The notes under the pieces: model-generated
Seen by the model: the letters and a program-made list of their open reading frames with translations, nothing else
The model's database searches: none
What the model was told of the DNA's origin: nothing
NCBI GenBank assembly: GCA_030589165.1
Contig: JAUUWG010000003.1
Coordinates: 1 to 45,841, forward strand
Length of the DNA: 45,841 bases
Reading direction: 5' to 3'
Origin: Desulfobacterales bacterium
GTDB lineage: Bacteria > Desulfobacterota > Desulfobacteria > Desulfobacterales > JAFDHS01
Program-made: the position numbers and the translations under genes
Shown: positions 24,998 to 34,235 of the stretch, one piece after another
How the letters are laid out: every line of letters begins with the position of its first letter
Numbering within the stretch: the first letter of the stretch is position 1

Positions 24998-26962
24998 ATG
25001 GCGGAAAAGATAACAGGGCCGGAAATCAAACCACTCGATATGGAAAAGACGACCACTTGTGAAGCCACAGCCCAGATGCTCACAAAAGCGGAAAAAGACG
25101 GCGTGGAAACTGCTTTTCATCGGGCAGCCGCAATGAAGGCCTGTCCCATCGGTGCGGATTCGGCATGCTGCAAACACTGTTCCATGGGACCCTGCCGCTT
25201 GGTTTCCAAGGATCCCTATTCCAAGGTGGGCGTGTGCGGAGCCACGATCGACACCATTATGGCCCGAAACTTTGCCCGTATGGTAGCAAGCGGTGCTGCA
25301 GCCCATACCGACCATGGTATGAGCATGCTGGATGTATTCAGAGAAGTGGTCAAGGGCGACCTTAAAGATTATCAAATCAAGGATACCAAAAAGCTAAAAG
25401 AGGTTGCCGCATCTATCGGCATCGAAGTGGAAGACCGGAAAGTCGATGAAATCGCCACAGACCTTTACGAGGAGCTGGAACGGACCTACACCCAGGTCGA
25501 AGGCGAAATCCCCTTTGCCCAAAGGGTGCCTGAAAAGACCTTGGAAACCTGGAGAAAGAACGGTATCGTTCCGCGCGGTGCCATGCGGGAAATCATGGAA
25601 CTTATGCATCGAACCCACATGGGTGTGGACCAACACTATGAAAATATCACCAAGCAGTGCAGCCGTACAGCGTTGGCTGATGGATGGGGTGGATCCATGG
25701 TGGCCACGGAAATCTCGGATATTCTCTTTGGCACACCTACCCCTGTGGCTGCCGAAGTCAATATGGGATGTCTGAAAGAAAACGAAGGCAACATCATTAT
25801 CCACGGCCATGAACCCAACCTCTTTGAGTCCATGTTGGCTTCGGTCAATAATCCTGACAAGATCCAGGCGGCCAAAGATGCCGGTGCGGAAGGAATCAAT
25901 CTGGTCGGCATGTGTTGTTCCGGGGCTGAGATGCTTTCCCGGCACGGAATCCCCCATGCGGGTAACTTCATGTCCACGGAAGCGATTCTGGTCACCGGCG
26001 CTGTAGACGCCATGGGTGTGGATGTTCAGTGCATCAAGCAGGGTCTGGCCAAGGTGGCTGAGTGCTACGGAACCCATCTTTTTACCACCAACCCCAGGTG
26101 TAAGATTGAAGGGGCTGAACATATTGAACTGGACGAGCATCATCCCAGTCAATGTACGGATGCAATCGTTGATAAGGCCATTACGCGATTCAAAAACCGG
26201 ACACGGCCCGTGGAGATTCCCAATATCAGCAACATGGGTATTCACGGTTTCTCTGCCGAATCCATCAAGTACATGCTGGGTGGGACCTTCAGGGGCTCTT
26301 ATGTCCCCCTGAATGACAATATCATTAACGGCAGAATCCGGGGGGTGGCCGGCGTCGTGGGGTGCACAAACCCGAGGGTCAAACATGACTATGTTCATGT
26401 AGAGATGGTCAAGGAATTGATTAAGCACGACGTCCTCGTGGTCCAGACCGGATGTTCCCAGATAGCCCTTGCCAAAGCAGGGCTTTATAGACCTGAAGCC
26501 GCCTATCTGGCAGGTCACGGCTTGAGAGAGGTCTGCGAGACGGTCGGTATGCCGCCGGTTCTGGGTTTGGGATCATGTGTAGATAACAGCCGCATCCTCA
26601 TTGCATGCTCTGAAATGGTTAAAACGGGCGGACTTGGCGACAGCATCGCTGATTTGCCGGTTGCAGGAGCGGCTCCTGAGTGGATGAGCGAAAAGGCGAT
26701 CTCCATTGGTCATTATTTCGTCGCATCCGGCGTTTATACCGTATTCGGAGTTACGTTCCCCATTATCGAAAATACCAAATTCAAAAAACTTCTTTTTGAC
26801 GGTCTGGAAGATGATGGACTCGGGAAATGGGGCTTTGCCAGAGATCCCTATGAAATGGCACATCTGATGATCGACCATATCGACAAGAAACGTAAGGCCT
26901 TGGGCATCGACAAGGCCAGGGAAAGAGTTCTTATGGATATGGAAGCTCGCATGGCCCTCTAA
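24998..26962 (+). CDS. cooS: Anaerobic Ni-Fe carbon monoxide dehydrogenase catalytic subunit
   Basis: 654 aa. It oxidises CO to CO2 (or the reverse) at a Ni-4Fe-5S C-cluster. The N-terminal cysteines C49, C57 (cluster D) and C58, C61, C66, C80 (cluster B) have exactly the spacing of Rhodospirillum rubrum CooS. C-cluster ligands are present: a His in IIHGHEP (269/271), C307 (MCCSG), C345 (VQCIKQ), C456 (VGCTNPR), C486 (QTGCSQ) and C527 (GSCVDNS), plus the Lys/His of EKAISIGHY. RBS AAGGAGG. No cooF, cooC or acetyl-CoA synthase gene is adjacent, so the electron partner must be elsewhere. A sigma-54 promoter lies upstream. It is convergent with the aldehyde oxidoreductase gene. Confidence 0.97.
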   Translation: MAEKITGPEIKPLDMEKTTTCEATAQMLTKAEKDGVETAFHRAAAMKACPIGADSACCKHCSMGPCRLVSKDPYSKVGVCGATIDTIMARNFARMVASGAAAHTDHGMSMLDVFREVVKGDLKDYQIKDTKKLKEVAASIGIEVEDRKVDEIATDLYEELERTYTQVEGEIPFAQRVPEKTLETWRKNGIVPRGAMREIMELMHRTHMGVDQHYENITKQCSRTALADGWGGSMVATEISDILFGTPTPVAAEVNMGCLKENEGNIIIHGHEPNLFESMLASVNNPDKIQAAKDAGAEGINLVGMCCSGAEMLSRHGIPHAGNFMSTEAILVTGAVDAMGVDVQCIKQGLAKVAECYGTHLFTTNPRCKIEGAEHIELDEHHPSQCTDAIVDKAITRFKNRTRPVEIPNISNMGIHGFSAESIKYMLGGTFRGSYVPLNDNIINGRIRGVAGVVGCTNPRVKHDYVHVEMVKELIKHDVLVVQTGCSQIALAKAGLYRPEAAYLAGHGLREVCETVGMPPVLGLGSCVDNSRILIACSEMVKTGGLGDSIADLPVAGAAPEWMSEKAISIGHYFVASGVYTVFGVTFPIIENTKFKKLLFDGLEDDGLGKWGFARDPYEMAHLMIDHIDKKRKALGIDKARERVLMDMEARMAL

Positions 26963-26969
26963 GGCTGAA

Positions 26970-27149
26970 ACTCGATCATCGAGGGGCTTGGTCATAATTT
27001 CGGCCATATAATAATTAGTAGGTTGGGTTGAGCTTTCGCTGTTAATGTTGGGTTTCGCACCTCAACCCAACCTACATTTGATAATCGGCTCGAATATCCG
27101 GGTGCGAAACCCAACAATAGCCGAAAATATGATTATCCCCTCATCGAGT
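26970..27149. repeat. Compound nested inverted-repeat element between cooS and the aldehyde oxidoreductase gene
   Basis: Three pairs of arms: an imperfect outer pair (26970-27006 with 27119-27149), a perfect 15-bp pair GTAGGTTGGGTTGAG (27018-27032) / 27061-27075, and a perfect 16-bp pair TGTTGGGTTTCGCACC (27046-27061) / 27101-27116. The two inner pairs interleave, so they cannot both form as simple hairpins. GTAGGTTGGGTTGAG-like palindromes are common dispersed repeats in bacteria. Here it may also act as a two-way terminator. Confidence 0.75.
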
Positions 27150-27178
27150 AAAAGATTCGGAAGGGGACTTCCAGGGGC

Positions 27179-29122
27179 CTAAGACTCACACTCAGCCGAA
27201 TTATTTATTTTTTTAAGATACCTTGTTCTGTATTTTTCCAATTCATCAGCCACCTGCGGCAAGTCATATTCCTTTAATATTTCAGCCTTGGGAAACCCTG
27301 TTTCATTATCCCATCCACGTACCTGGTAATAGAGCGGAATAAGCTCATCTTCAGGGAAGAGGACACCTTTGTTGGGTCCATCGGGCATCGGTTCTTCTGT
27401 AAAACGACGGGGACTTTTGTCCTCTAATCGCCCCACCAATAAACGGTTCCAGTAAGCTCTTTCCAGATGAACGATGCGTCCACCTATTTTCAACAATTCA
27501 TCTGCCGAAAAGTCTATTCCGGTAGCCGATGAAACCATCTTAGCCATATCCTCGGGAAGGACGGCAAAGGACCATGAATGGGTAAATGAACACTGAGTAA
27601 GGCAATCGCCCACTGCTTTAACGTCCTCTGAGTACTTTTCCATTTCCGGTTTCTTTACTTTTGAGAGACGATCTTCAGCCTCACTGGTTCCTAAAATCTT
27701 TTTCACCAGACCGGGGTAAAAGCCACCGGTCAACTCCAGACAGGGCAACCCCTGGAGGTGATCACCGCCGCGCCTCCCCGTAGCAAAGCCTATACCAAAG
27801 GCAAATCCCAGCCCCCGGGGATCGTCCTGGGACATATCATGCCCCTTGATTGTCATTGTATAATACTGCCCACGATTAAAATGCTTTGCTGCATAATGAG
27901 CCCCTTCAGCCAAAACATCTCCAAAACCCCGGCGTGAAGCAATCATTTTTATTAATTTATCAATCAACTCCTGATCACCCCATTTCAGAACCAGGCCGTC
28001 TGTATCTTCTTGGGTCAACAGACCCTTTTCGTAACACTCCATGGCCCAGGCAATGGCGGCACCGCAGGAACATGAATCCATCCCCAATTCATTTACCAGT
28101 TTATTGTTGTGAATAATCGATGCCGGATCCAACAGACCGATCCGGGGACCGATACCGGCCAGAGTTTCGTATTCCGGTCCTCCTGTAATTTCTCCGGCAT
28201 ATTTCCCCTTGGAAATTTTGCTGAACCTTCCGCAGGATATCGAACAAGCAAAACACCCCTCCCGGTGTGCCAAAAAATTATCCCGGTGGTTCTCACCGCT
28301 AAGCAATCTTCCATCCGGGTGATGTCCCTTTTGAAAATTTCTCCAGCACAACCATCCCTGCTCATAGTTTGCCGGCATGGTCAGAAGCAAGGTACCTTGG
28401 TCATACAACATCTGAGCCATCAGGTCCTGCTTGAGTTTTTCCCTTGCCTGAGCACAGATTTTAAAAAATTCCTTCGGTCGTGCTATTTCTACGGGAGTTG
28501 TACCCCGAAGTGCTACCGCTTTAAGATTTTTGGAGCCCATAACAGCCCCCATGCCGCACCGGCCTGCAGCGCGGTAAACATCGCTCATCATACAGGCATA
28601 GCGAACCCTGTTTTCACCAGCAGGACCGATAATGGCTATATGTATGTCATAATTATTCAATTCTTCTTTAATCATGGCATCAGTCTGAGGTATATTTTTA
28701 CCCCAGAGATGCTCGGCATCCCGGATCTCTACCTGATCATTATGAATGTAAAGATATACCGGGCTTTCAGCTTTACCTTGTATAATTAGTTGGTCATGTC
28801 CTGTATATTTCAGTTCCGCACCCCAGTGGCCACCCATATTTGAATCCCCAAAACCCGGAGGATCCTGAATAGGAGATTTTGTCGTAACCGTACACCTCCC
28901 ACTGGAAGGAGCAAAAGTTCCCGTGAGTGGACCGACACCGAAAACAAGGCGATTTTCAGGTGAAAATGGTTCTACCTCCGGTCCCACTTCCCGATATAAA
29001 AGCTCCGAGTTCAGTCCCCGTCCGCCTAACCATTTTTTTAAATGCCCGACGGGAATTTCTTCAACTGTTACCTTTTTGCTGCTTAAATCTACACGCAGCC
29101 TTTTTCCTCTATAACCGTACAT
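27179..29122 (-). CDS. Tungsten-dependent aldehyde:ferredoxin oxidoreductase family protein (AorB-like)
   Basis: 647 aa, full length. The N-terminal AOR domain binds the bis-pyranopterin tungsten cofactor (MYGYRGKRLRVDLSSKKV, KWLGGRGLNSELLY, GGHWGAELKYTGHDQLII). The 4Fe-4S cluster ligands are C290, C293, C297 (CFACSISC) and C511, with C507 nearby (DCLTQC). It interconverts aldehydes and carboxylic acids with low-potential electrons; the exact substrate cannot be told. The small Fe-S gene 5 bases upstream in the same direction makes an AorAB pair as in Aromatoleum, but no FAD subunit (AorC) follows. RBS GGAGGG. No cofactor-biosynthesis genes are adjacent. A BamB-type function is less likely given the pairing. 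Confidence 0.9.
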   Translation of the reverse strand: MYGYRGKRLRVDLSSKKVTVEEIPVGHLKKWLGGRGLNSELLYREVGPEVEPFSPENRLVFGVGPLTGTFAPSSGRCTVTTKSPIQDPPGFGDSNMGGHWGAELKYTGHDQLIIQGKAESPVYLYIHNDQVEIRDAEHLWGKNIPQTDAMIKEELNNYDIHIAIIGPAGENRVRYACMMSDVYRAAGRCGMGAVMGSKNLKAVALRGTTPVEIARPKEFFKICAQAREKLKQDLMAQMLYDQGTLLLTMPANYEQGWLCWRNFQKGHHPDGRLLSGENHRDNFLAHREGCFACSISCGRFSKISKGKYAGEITGGPEYETLAGIGPRIGLLDPASIIHNNKLVNELGMDSCSCGAAIAWAMECYEKGLLTQEDTDGLVLKWGDQELIDKLIKMIASRRGFGDVLAEGAHYAAKHFNRGQYYTMTIKGHDMSQDDPRGLGFAFGIGFATGRRGGDHLQGLPCLELTGGFYPGLVKKILGTSEAEDRLSKVKKPEMEKYSEDVKAVGDCLTQCSFTHSWSFAVLPEDMAKMVSSATGIDFSADELLKIGGRIVHLERAYWNRLLVGRLEDKSPRRFTEEPMPDGPNKGVLFPEDELIPLYYQVRGWDNETGFPKAEILKEYDLPQVADELEKYRTRYLKKINNSAECES

Positions 29123-29127
29123 AATAA

Positions 29128-29601
29128 TTATCCCTCCATCACGGTGAATTTCATGTTCAGCTCCCGACGTTTGGACATCATATATTCATCAGCAAAAACA
29201 TATGTCAGTGCCCCGGAAGGACAGTATTTTACGCAGACAGGATCCCCGCCGCATAAATGGCACTTAAAGGCCGCCTCTTTTTCAGGGTGAAAATTAATCT
29301 GCCCAAAAGGACAGGATTGGAGGCATTTGTGACATCCAATGCAATCCGTTTCATTGATAATCACAGCTCCTGTAACTTTGTCATGGACAATAGCACCGGC
29401 TGGACAGGCCGACATACATTGAGGCTTGCTGCAATGGGAACACACCGTGGGAAAATTCATGCCCTTTGCTTCAAACTTAATTATCCTTATTCCTGAGAGT
29501 ACCGGACTGCATTTCTGCTCATTGTATAACGAGCAGGCCATTTCACAGGTCCTGCATCCTGTGCACTTTGACGGGTCAACCATCAAAACCTTTTGAGCCA
29601 C
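29128..29601 (-). CDS. Four-cluster 4Fe-4S ferredoxin subunit (AorA-like)
   Basis: About 157 aa. Cys motifs CTGCRTCEMAC, CSHCSKPQCMSAC, CIGCHKCLQSC and CHLCGGDPVCVKYC provide ligands for four 4Fe-4S clusters, as in DmsB/HycB-type electron-transfer subunits and AorA. It should relay electrons to or from the aldehyde oxidoreductase encoded 5 bases downstream. The frame extends to an ATG at 29616, but that ATG is part of the ribosome site itself (ATGGAGGT); GGAGG lies 8 bases before GTG 29601, so GTG is the likely start (MAQKVLMVDPSKC). Confidence 0.9.
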   Translation of the reverse strand: MAQKVLMVDPSKCTGCRTCEMACSLYNEQKCSPVLSGIRIIKFEAKGMNFPTVCSHCSKPQCMSACPAGAIVHDKVTGAVIINETDCIGCHKCLQSCPFGQINFHPEKEAAFKCHLCGGDPVCVKYCPSGALTYVFADEYMMSKRRELNMKFTVMEG

Positions 29602-29616
29602 GTTTTTTACCTCCAT

Positions 29617-30059
29617 CTATAAGTACCCGATCATATATTTTTTAACACTTTTAAAGAGTCTATGCTCTTTTTATTTTGAGGCTTACATCGAAGAAAAGTT
29701 AAAACCTTTTGTACGGGTACTTACGAAAATATTTAATTTTCATTTTTGTAACCGCTTGTTAATATATCGATTATTTTTCCCCCAAAAACAATTACGATTT
29801 TAATGTCAAGATCAGCAAAAAAAGAAAGAAAGATACATGTATCCCGAATTGAGCCATTACCTTTATAAAAATGAATCGCCTGCTTCAAGTTAAATTTGAG
29901 TACAATGATAAAAAATCAGTACACTGCGCGATCTTCTTGAATACAGCTATTGACAATAACACTTATGTATGACATCGACCGTAAAACTAAAACCCAATAA
30001 ACAAAAATCATTATAGGAAAACCTTTTTGGTTATAGCTTGTCCAGATTAGGAGATTAAG
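29617..30059. other. 443-base gap between divergent ferredoxin and fadL genes
   Basis: AT-rich with no ORF I can support. AAAGAG (29655-29660) and CTCTTT (29667-29672) form a small hairpin followed by T-rich sequence. AAGTACCCG (29622-29630) recurs inverted as CGGGTACTT (29714-29722), a possible operator pair for the aldehyde oxidoreductase operon. A TTGACA at 29950-29955 lacks a matching -10 box. The fadL ribosome site AGGAGAT is at the right edge. Confidence 0.5.
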
Positions 30060-31322
30060 ATGAATCAAGAAAGAAAATGGGTTATGATCGCGGCGGTTTT
30101 ATTGGCATTCTCTAGTTTGTGTGCCGCCTCAACTGCATATGGTTCGGGATTCGGTATTTTTACGCAAGGGGCATCAGCCCTTGGCCAGGCAGATGCCGTT
30201 GTCGCTCACACCGATGAACCCTCGGCCATTTTTTTTAATCCCGCACTGATCAATGACCTTCCGGGCACACAGATGGAAATCGGGACGACATTGATATTTC
30301 CCTCCCGGGAATTCAAAAGCGATTTGACCGGAAGTACCTCCGAAGGGGAAGATACGATGTATTACCCTAGTACCTTTTTTCTTAGTCATTCATTTAATGA
30401 CAAGGTCAGCGCAGGACTTGGCGTCTTTAATCCTTTCGGCCTGGGAACCGAATGGGATGACGACTGGGAAGGACGGTATATAGCAACCAAATCGGAAATT
30501 ACAACCTACACTGTCAACCCCATTCTTTCATACCGGATAACCCCTCGTGTCTCATTTGCCGCCGGAGTTGATTTTCTTTGGTTTGATACAACACTGAAAA
30601 AACGAATAAGTTTGGCCGATTATGGTCTTCCTGATGCAGGACAAAAATTTTCAGGCGATGGTAACGGCATCGGATATAATCTCGGCATTCTTATAAACAT
30701 CAGCGATAACATTTCCCTGGGGGCTTCATACCGCAGTGAAATTGATGTCGATGTCGACGGGGATGCCTCTTTTAAACTCCCCTCCCCCCTGCTCAGCGGT
30801 GTATTCCCCAATACCGGAGGCGAAACGGATATCACGCTTCCACAGCAGGTTTTTGCCGGCATATCATACATAGCTTCCGATCAACTGACATTGGAAGCGG
30901 GCTTAAGATGGGAAGACTGGTCGTCGTTCAAAGAGCTTACAATAGATCTTGATCAGCCGATTGCAGGCCAAACATCTATTACGGAACCCAAAAACTGGGA
31001 TTCTACGTATGCTGTGAATATAGGGGCCAAATACAAATTAAATAAAGTTGTTTCACTTCTGGCCGGCTATCTGTATAGTGAAAACCCGGTACCTGATACG
31101 ACATTCGAACCCTCCGTCCCGGATTCCGATACTCATCTTTTCTGTGTTGGAACGGATATGAAATTCAAAAAATTCAAAATTGCCATGAGCTACGCGTACC
31201 AGCGACAGGAAGATAGGAATAAAAACAATTTCGTTGGAGGTAAAGACCCTTCACGTTCTGCTAACGGCAGATATGAAACGGAACTCCATCTGCTCGGTAT
31301 CAGTCTGGCTTACAGATTCTAA
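30060..31322 (+). CDS. OmpP1/FadL-family outer-membrane transport protein
   Basis: 420 aa. The signal peptide ends near ASTAYGSG. The N-terminal hatch motif typical of FadL/TodX follows (FGIFTQGASALGQADAVVAHTDEPSAIFFNPAL), then about 14 predicted amphipathic strands ending in an aromatic terminal residue (LGISLAYRF), as required by the BAM complex. Members import long-chain fatty acids or hydrophobic aromatics across the outer membrane. The substrate here cannot be read. RBS AGGAGAT, 4 bases before the ATG. It stands alone on its strand before a methyltransferase gene, with a fragment of the dispersed repeat between them. It is divergent from the aldehyde oxidoreductase genes. Confidence 0.92.
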   Translation: MNQERKWVMIAAVLLAFSSLCAASTAYGSGFGIFTQGASALGQADAVVAHTDEPSAIFFNPALINDLPGTQMEIGTTLIFPSREFKSDLTGSTSEGEDTMYYPSTFFLSHSFNDKVSAGLGVFNPFGLGTEWDDDWEGRYIATKSEITTYTVNPILSYRITPRVSFAAGVDFLWFDTTLKKRISLADYGLPDAGQKFSGDGNGIGYNLGILINISDNISLGASYRSEIDVDVDGDASFKLPSPLLSGVFPNTGGETDITLPQQVFAGISYIASDQLTLEAGLRWEDWSSFKELTIDLDQPIAGQTSITEPKNWDSTYAVNIGAKYKLNKVVSLLAGYLYSENPVPDTTFEPSVPDSDTHLFCVGTDMKFKKFKIAMSYAYQRQEDRNKNNFVGGKDPSRSANGRYETELHLLGISLAYRF

Positions 31323-31340
31323 GAGTCTGTTTGAAAAACA

Positions 31341-31403
31341 GGGGATCGAAGCGACTCATTAACTTTCACTCATTTCTAACTTTTCCGGTTTATCCGGGTT
31401 AAG
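31341..31403. repeat. Half copy of the dispersed repeat (copy D)
   Basis: ATCGAAGCGACTCATTAACTTT (31345 onward) and CCGGTTTATCCGG (31385-31397) match the right half of copy B read on its reverse strand, with a few changes and an insertion. It lies just after the fadL stop codon. Confidence 0.65.
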
Positions 31404-31414
31404 AGATTTAGAAT

Positions 31415-32224
31415 ATGCACCATCAGGAATACTTAATGGAAAGTGACGAAGAAGCGCTTCGTCTTGACCTCAAAACAGACGGTAAAGTTGTCGAAAAACA
31501 GGCACTGTGGGCGGGCATAAAACCGGGGATGCGCGTAGCTGATATAGGCTGTGGTTCAGGGATAACCACTTTTTACCTGAACAAACTGGTCCAACCGAAC
31601 GGAAAGGCCGTCGGAGTGGATATCTCCAAAGAGAGAATCAGGCACGCAAAAAAAAATTACAGTGACACAGGAATAGAATTTACTTGTAAGAATTTTTATG
31701 ACCCTCTGGATAATATTGGAATGTTTGATTTTATATGGGTTCGTTTTGTTCTTGAGTACCATCATTCAAAAAGTTTTGATATCGTCAAAAACCTATCCAA
31801 TATTCTGAAACCCGGTGGAATTCTCTGTCTTATAGATTTGGACTATAACTGCCTGACCCATTACAACCTCTCTCAGAGACTTGAAAAAACTATTTATAAA
31901 ATAATAAACACTTTGGAAAAGAAGTTTGACTTTGATCCTTATACAGGAAGAAAACTCTACTCGTACCTTTATGATCTTGGCTACCGGAATATTGACGTAG
32001 ACCTTTCCCCGCATCATCTGATTTTTGGAGAATTAAAAGAAACCGACGCCTTCAACTGGACGAAGAAAGTGGAAATTGCGGCAAAAAATTCAGGATATCG
32101 GTTTGACGAATACGAAGGTAGCTATGAAGATTTTTTTGAAGAGTTTAAGCGCTTTTTTGCAGATCCAAGGCGATTTACCTATACGCCTGTCATCTCCTGC
32201 CGGGGGTGCAAGCCTGTAACGTAA
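31415..32224 (+). CDS. SAM-dependent class I methyltransferase
   Basis: 269 aa. A Rossmann-fold methyltransferase with motif I VADIGCGSG (41-49), the acidic end of strand 2 in AVGVDIS, motif II-like FDFIWVRFVLEY and post-motif LKPGGILCLIDLD. The UbiE/Methyltransf_25-type core is complete. The extended C-terminal third ends in a CxxC pair (SCRGCKPVT), which I do not recognise from a known subgroup. The methyl acceptor is unknown. Its TAA stop directly abuts the stop codon of the convergent HD-GYP gene with no base between. Only a weak ribosome site (AAGAGA) precedes the ATG. Confidence 0.85.
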   Translation: MHHQEYLMESDEEALRLDLKTDGKVVEKQALWAGIKPGMRVADIGCGSGITTFYLNKLVQPNGKAVGVDISKERIRHAKKNYSDTGIEFTCKNFYDPLDNIGMFDFIWVRFVLEYHHSKSFDIVKNLSNILKPGGILCLIDLDYNCLTHYNLSQRLEKTIYKIINTLEKKFDFDPYTGRKLYSYLYDLGYRNIDVDLSPHHLIFGELKETDAFNWTKKVEIAAKNSGYRFDEYEGSYEDFFEEFKRFFADPRRFTYTPVISCRGCKPVT

Positions 32225-34177
32225 TTACATTGACGAAACCATTTCCAGAGGCAGTTTATCTGCATGTGCCTTGGTATAGTAGTTGTAAAAAGCTTCAACA
32301 ATCTTTTCATCAAAGTGGATGCCGCTTTGCTTCCATATCAGCTCAAATGCTGCTTCAAGGGGCATCGGATCCCGATAGTGACGCTTGGCGGTGATGGCTT
32401 CAAAAACATCTGCCACGGCAATTATCCTGGCACCCAATGGTATCTCTTTACCCTTGAGGCCTTTCGGGTAACCGCTTCCGTCAATTTTTTCGTGGTGCGC
32501 ACCGGCAATTTCAGGAACCTGGCTGAAAATCCCTTCAAAATTGATCTGTTCCAGAATTTTCCTGGTTTTTTCGGCATGGGTTTTTACGATTTCGTACTCT
32601 TCTTCCGTCAGTTTTCCCGGTTTTTTCAAAATTGCATCCGGAACCCCTATTTTACCATAATCGTGGAGCAATGCCGCCACCCGGATCATTTCACTCTCAT
32701 CCTCGGGAAGCCCCAATTCATTACATATTCCTAAGGTGTATTCAGTGACCTTTTGAGAATGGCCTGCTGTCAGAGGATCCCTGGCATCGATACTGGCGGC
32801 CAGAACTTCTAAAATTGATCTGAATTGCCGCTCCCTGGCTTCCAGGAGTTCTCCATTGCGGATACTGATCCCTATAGTAGGCGCTATCCCCATCAATAAA
32901 CTCAAGTCGCTCTGGAGTAGTGGTCTTTTTGATTTCAGATTGTCTACCACAAGAACCCCAATCGACTCTCCATCACAGATAATTGGACAACAGACAAACG
33001 ATTGAGTTCCCAGTTTCTTTGCAAACACCAGACTCCGCAGTGAAAGATCATTTTCTATCTCTTCAATGTTATTTATCAAAAACGGCTTCTGTTCCCGAAA
33101 TGAAACAACAAAAACCCCTTTTGATTCCGGCCTGTCCAAATGGAAAGCCATCTTTTTGAGAAACCTGAGCTGATCGTCCGTATAGCCGTACCCCACCCGG
33201 AACATCAGCTTGGTTTTTTCCGAATTTGCCAAAAGAATCATGCCCCGGTCATAATCGAGCCGATTCCGTGAAATCTGAATAACATTTGCTAAAATATCTT
33301 CGATACTTGTTTGCCTGCTGATAGCCTGTCCTATCTCATTGGTCATAAGAGCATTATTATAGTTAATTTTGATGTGTTCAAGCAGCTCGTCAGATGCCCC
33401 CATGAGGTTGTCCAGACTGGCTTTCAACTCCTTGTTTTCCATGCTTACGCCAATTAAGATCAATCCAAGAACAATAATGATTGAAACCGGCAAAAAGATC
33501 TTCAGTATAACAAATGGAGAGATAAAGATGGAAATCAGGCAAGTCAAAAAAAGAAACAACGCAGTGTAATTTGTTATTTTCTTCCATAAAAAAGAAAACG
33601 GGTTTTCCCAGGAAATTATGTAACGGCAGATATTTCCGCCTTTGAACATGCATTCCGGATGTTCAATTCGTGGCGGAGTGTTGGTAAAAATCATTGAAGC
33701 AGCATCAAAAAATCCCATTCTGTTTTCACATTGAAAAAGTCTTTCAATAACTCCCTCATTCGGTGTAACGGTAATCTCAACCTTATTGGAAGTTATTTTC
33801 CTTGATTTACAAATTGATGATTTAGTGAAATTAGAAGTTGCTTTTCCTATTGTTTCATATACATTCGCCGGGCTCATCATACCCAGAATGTACTGCCTCA
33901 TTACCCCTATAGCTTCGGGGGAAGCCGCGTATCGGCCTGCCTCCCGGGCAATGTTCTTATTACCGGTTACCTGTACAAGCCTTTCGTAAAACAGATTTAT
34001 CTGTTCCTGGGTAAACCAGTGCCCCTGATCGGCAACCTCGTATGGCTTCATTTTGGCGGAACTTAATAATTCGGTTATGTTTACATGGCTGTATTTTCTT
34101 TTAATAAGCTTAATATACGTATCTATTATTCTGCTGCTATACAGGGGGATGTTTTCTTTATCAGACAGTATCTTCAC
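32225..34177 (-). CDS. Membrane c-di-GMP phosphodiesterase: V4R-like sensor, 2 TM, GAF, HD-GYP
   Basis: About 650 aa. An N-terminal domain (to about 215; GHWFTQEQINLFYERLVQ, NIAREAGRYAA, PECMFKGGNICRYI) resembles the V4R-like sensory domains common in deltaproteobacterial kinases. Two transmembrane helices (about 228-275) follow, then a GAF domain and a C-terminal HD-GYP domain with LLHDYGKIGVPD (H505, D506), HHEKIDGSGYPKGLKG and IIAVADVFEA. The GYP motif is intact, so c-di-GMP hydrolysis is expected. The frame opens with TTG 34210, but GTG 34177 with CAGG upstream gives a more natural start (MKILSDKENIPLYSSR). It lies 25-58 bases after the PilZ-like gene on the same strand, so the two form a likely c-di-GMP pair. 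Confidence 0.88.
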   Translation of the reverse strand: MKILSDKENIPLYSSRIIDTYIKLIKRKYSHVNITELLSSAKMKPYEVADQGHWFTQEQINLFYERLVQVTGNKNIAREAGRYAASPEAIGVMRQYILGMMSPANVYETIGKATSNFTKSSICKSRKITSNKVEITVTPNEGVIERLFQCENRMGFFDAASMIFTNTPPRIEHPECMFKGGNICRYIISWENPFSFLWKKITNYTALFLFLTCLISIFISPFVILKIFLPVSIIIVLGLILIGVSMENKELKASLDNLMGASDELLEHIKINYNNALMTNEIGQAISRQTSIEDILANVIQISRNRLDYDRGMILLANSEKTKLMFRVGYGYTDDQLRFLKKMAFHLDRPESKGVFVVSFREQKPFLINNIEEIENDLSLRSLVFAKKLGTQSFVCCPIICDGESIGVLVVDNLKSKRPLLQSDLSLLMGIAPTIGISIRNGELLEARERQFRSILEVLAASIDARDPLTAGHSQKVTEYTLGICNELGLPEDESEMIRVAALLHDYGKIGVPDAILKKPGKLTEEEYEIVKTHAEKTRKILEQINFEGIFSQVPEIAGAHHEKIDGSGYPKGLKGKEIPLGARIIAVADVFEAITAKRHYRDPMPLEAAFELIWKQSGIHFDEKIVEAFYNYYTKAHADKLPLEMVSSM

Positions 34178-34235
34178 GGCAGTACCTGAAAAAATTACAA
34201 AAAAATTCAAGGTTGAATTGAATTAAAAAAAATCT

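Noticed and set aside
25394-26518. 374-codon open frame antisense to cooS
   Set aside because: It lies entirely inside a clear cooS reading frame, has no ribosome site and shows no family motif. It is a by-product of cooS codon usage.
28109-28789. 226-codon open frame antisense to the aldehyde oxidoreductase gene
   Set aside because: It lies fully within the AOR-family gene, with low-complexity translation and no start signal.
29950-29978. TTGACA as -35 box for fadL
   Set aside because: No TATAAT-like hexamer lies at 15-19 bases; the sequence at 17 bases is CATCGA.
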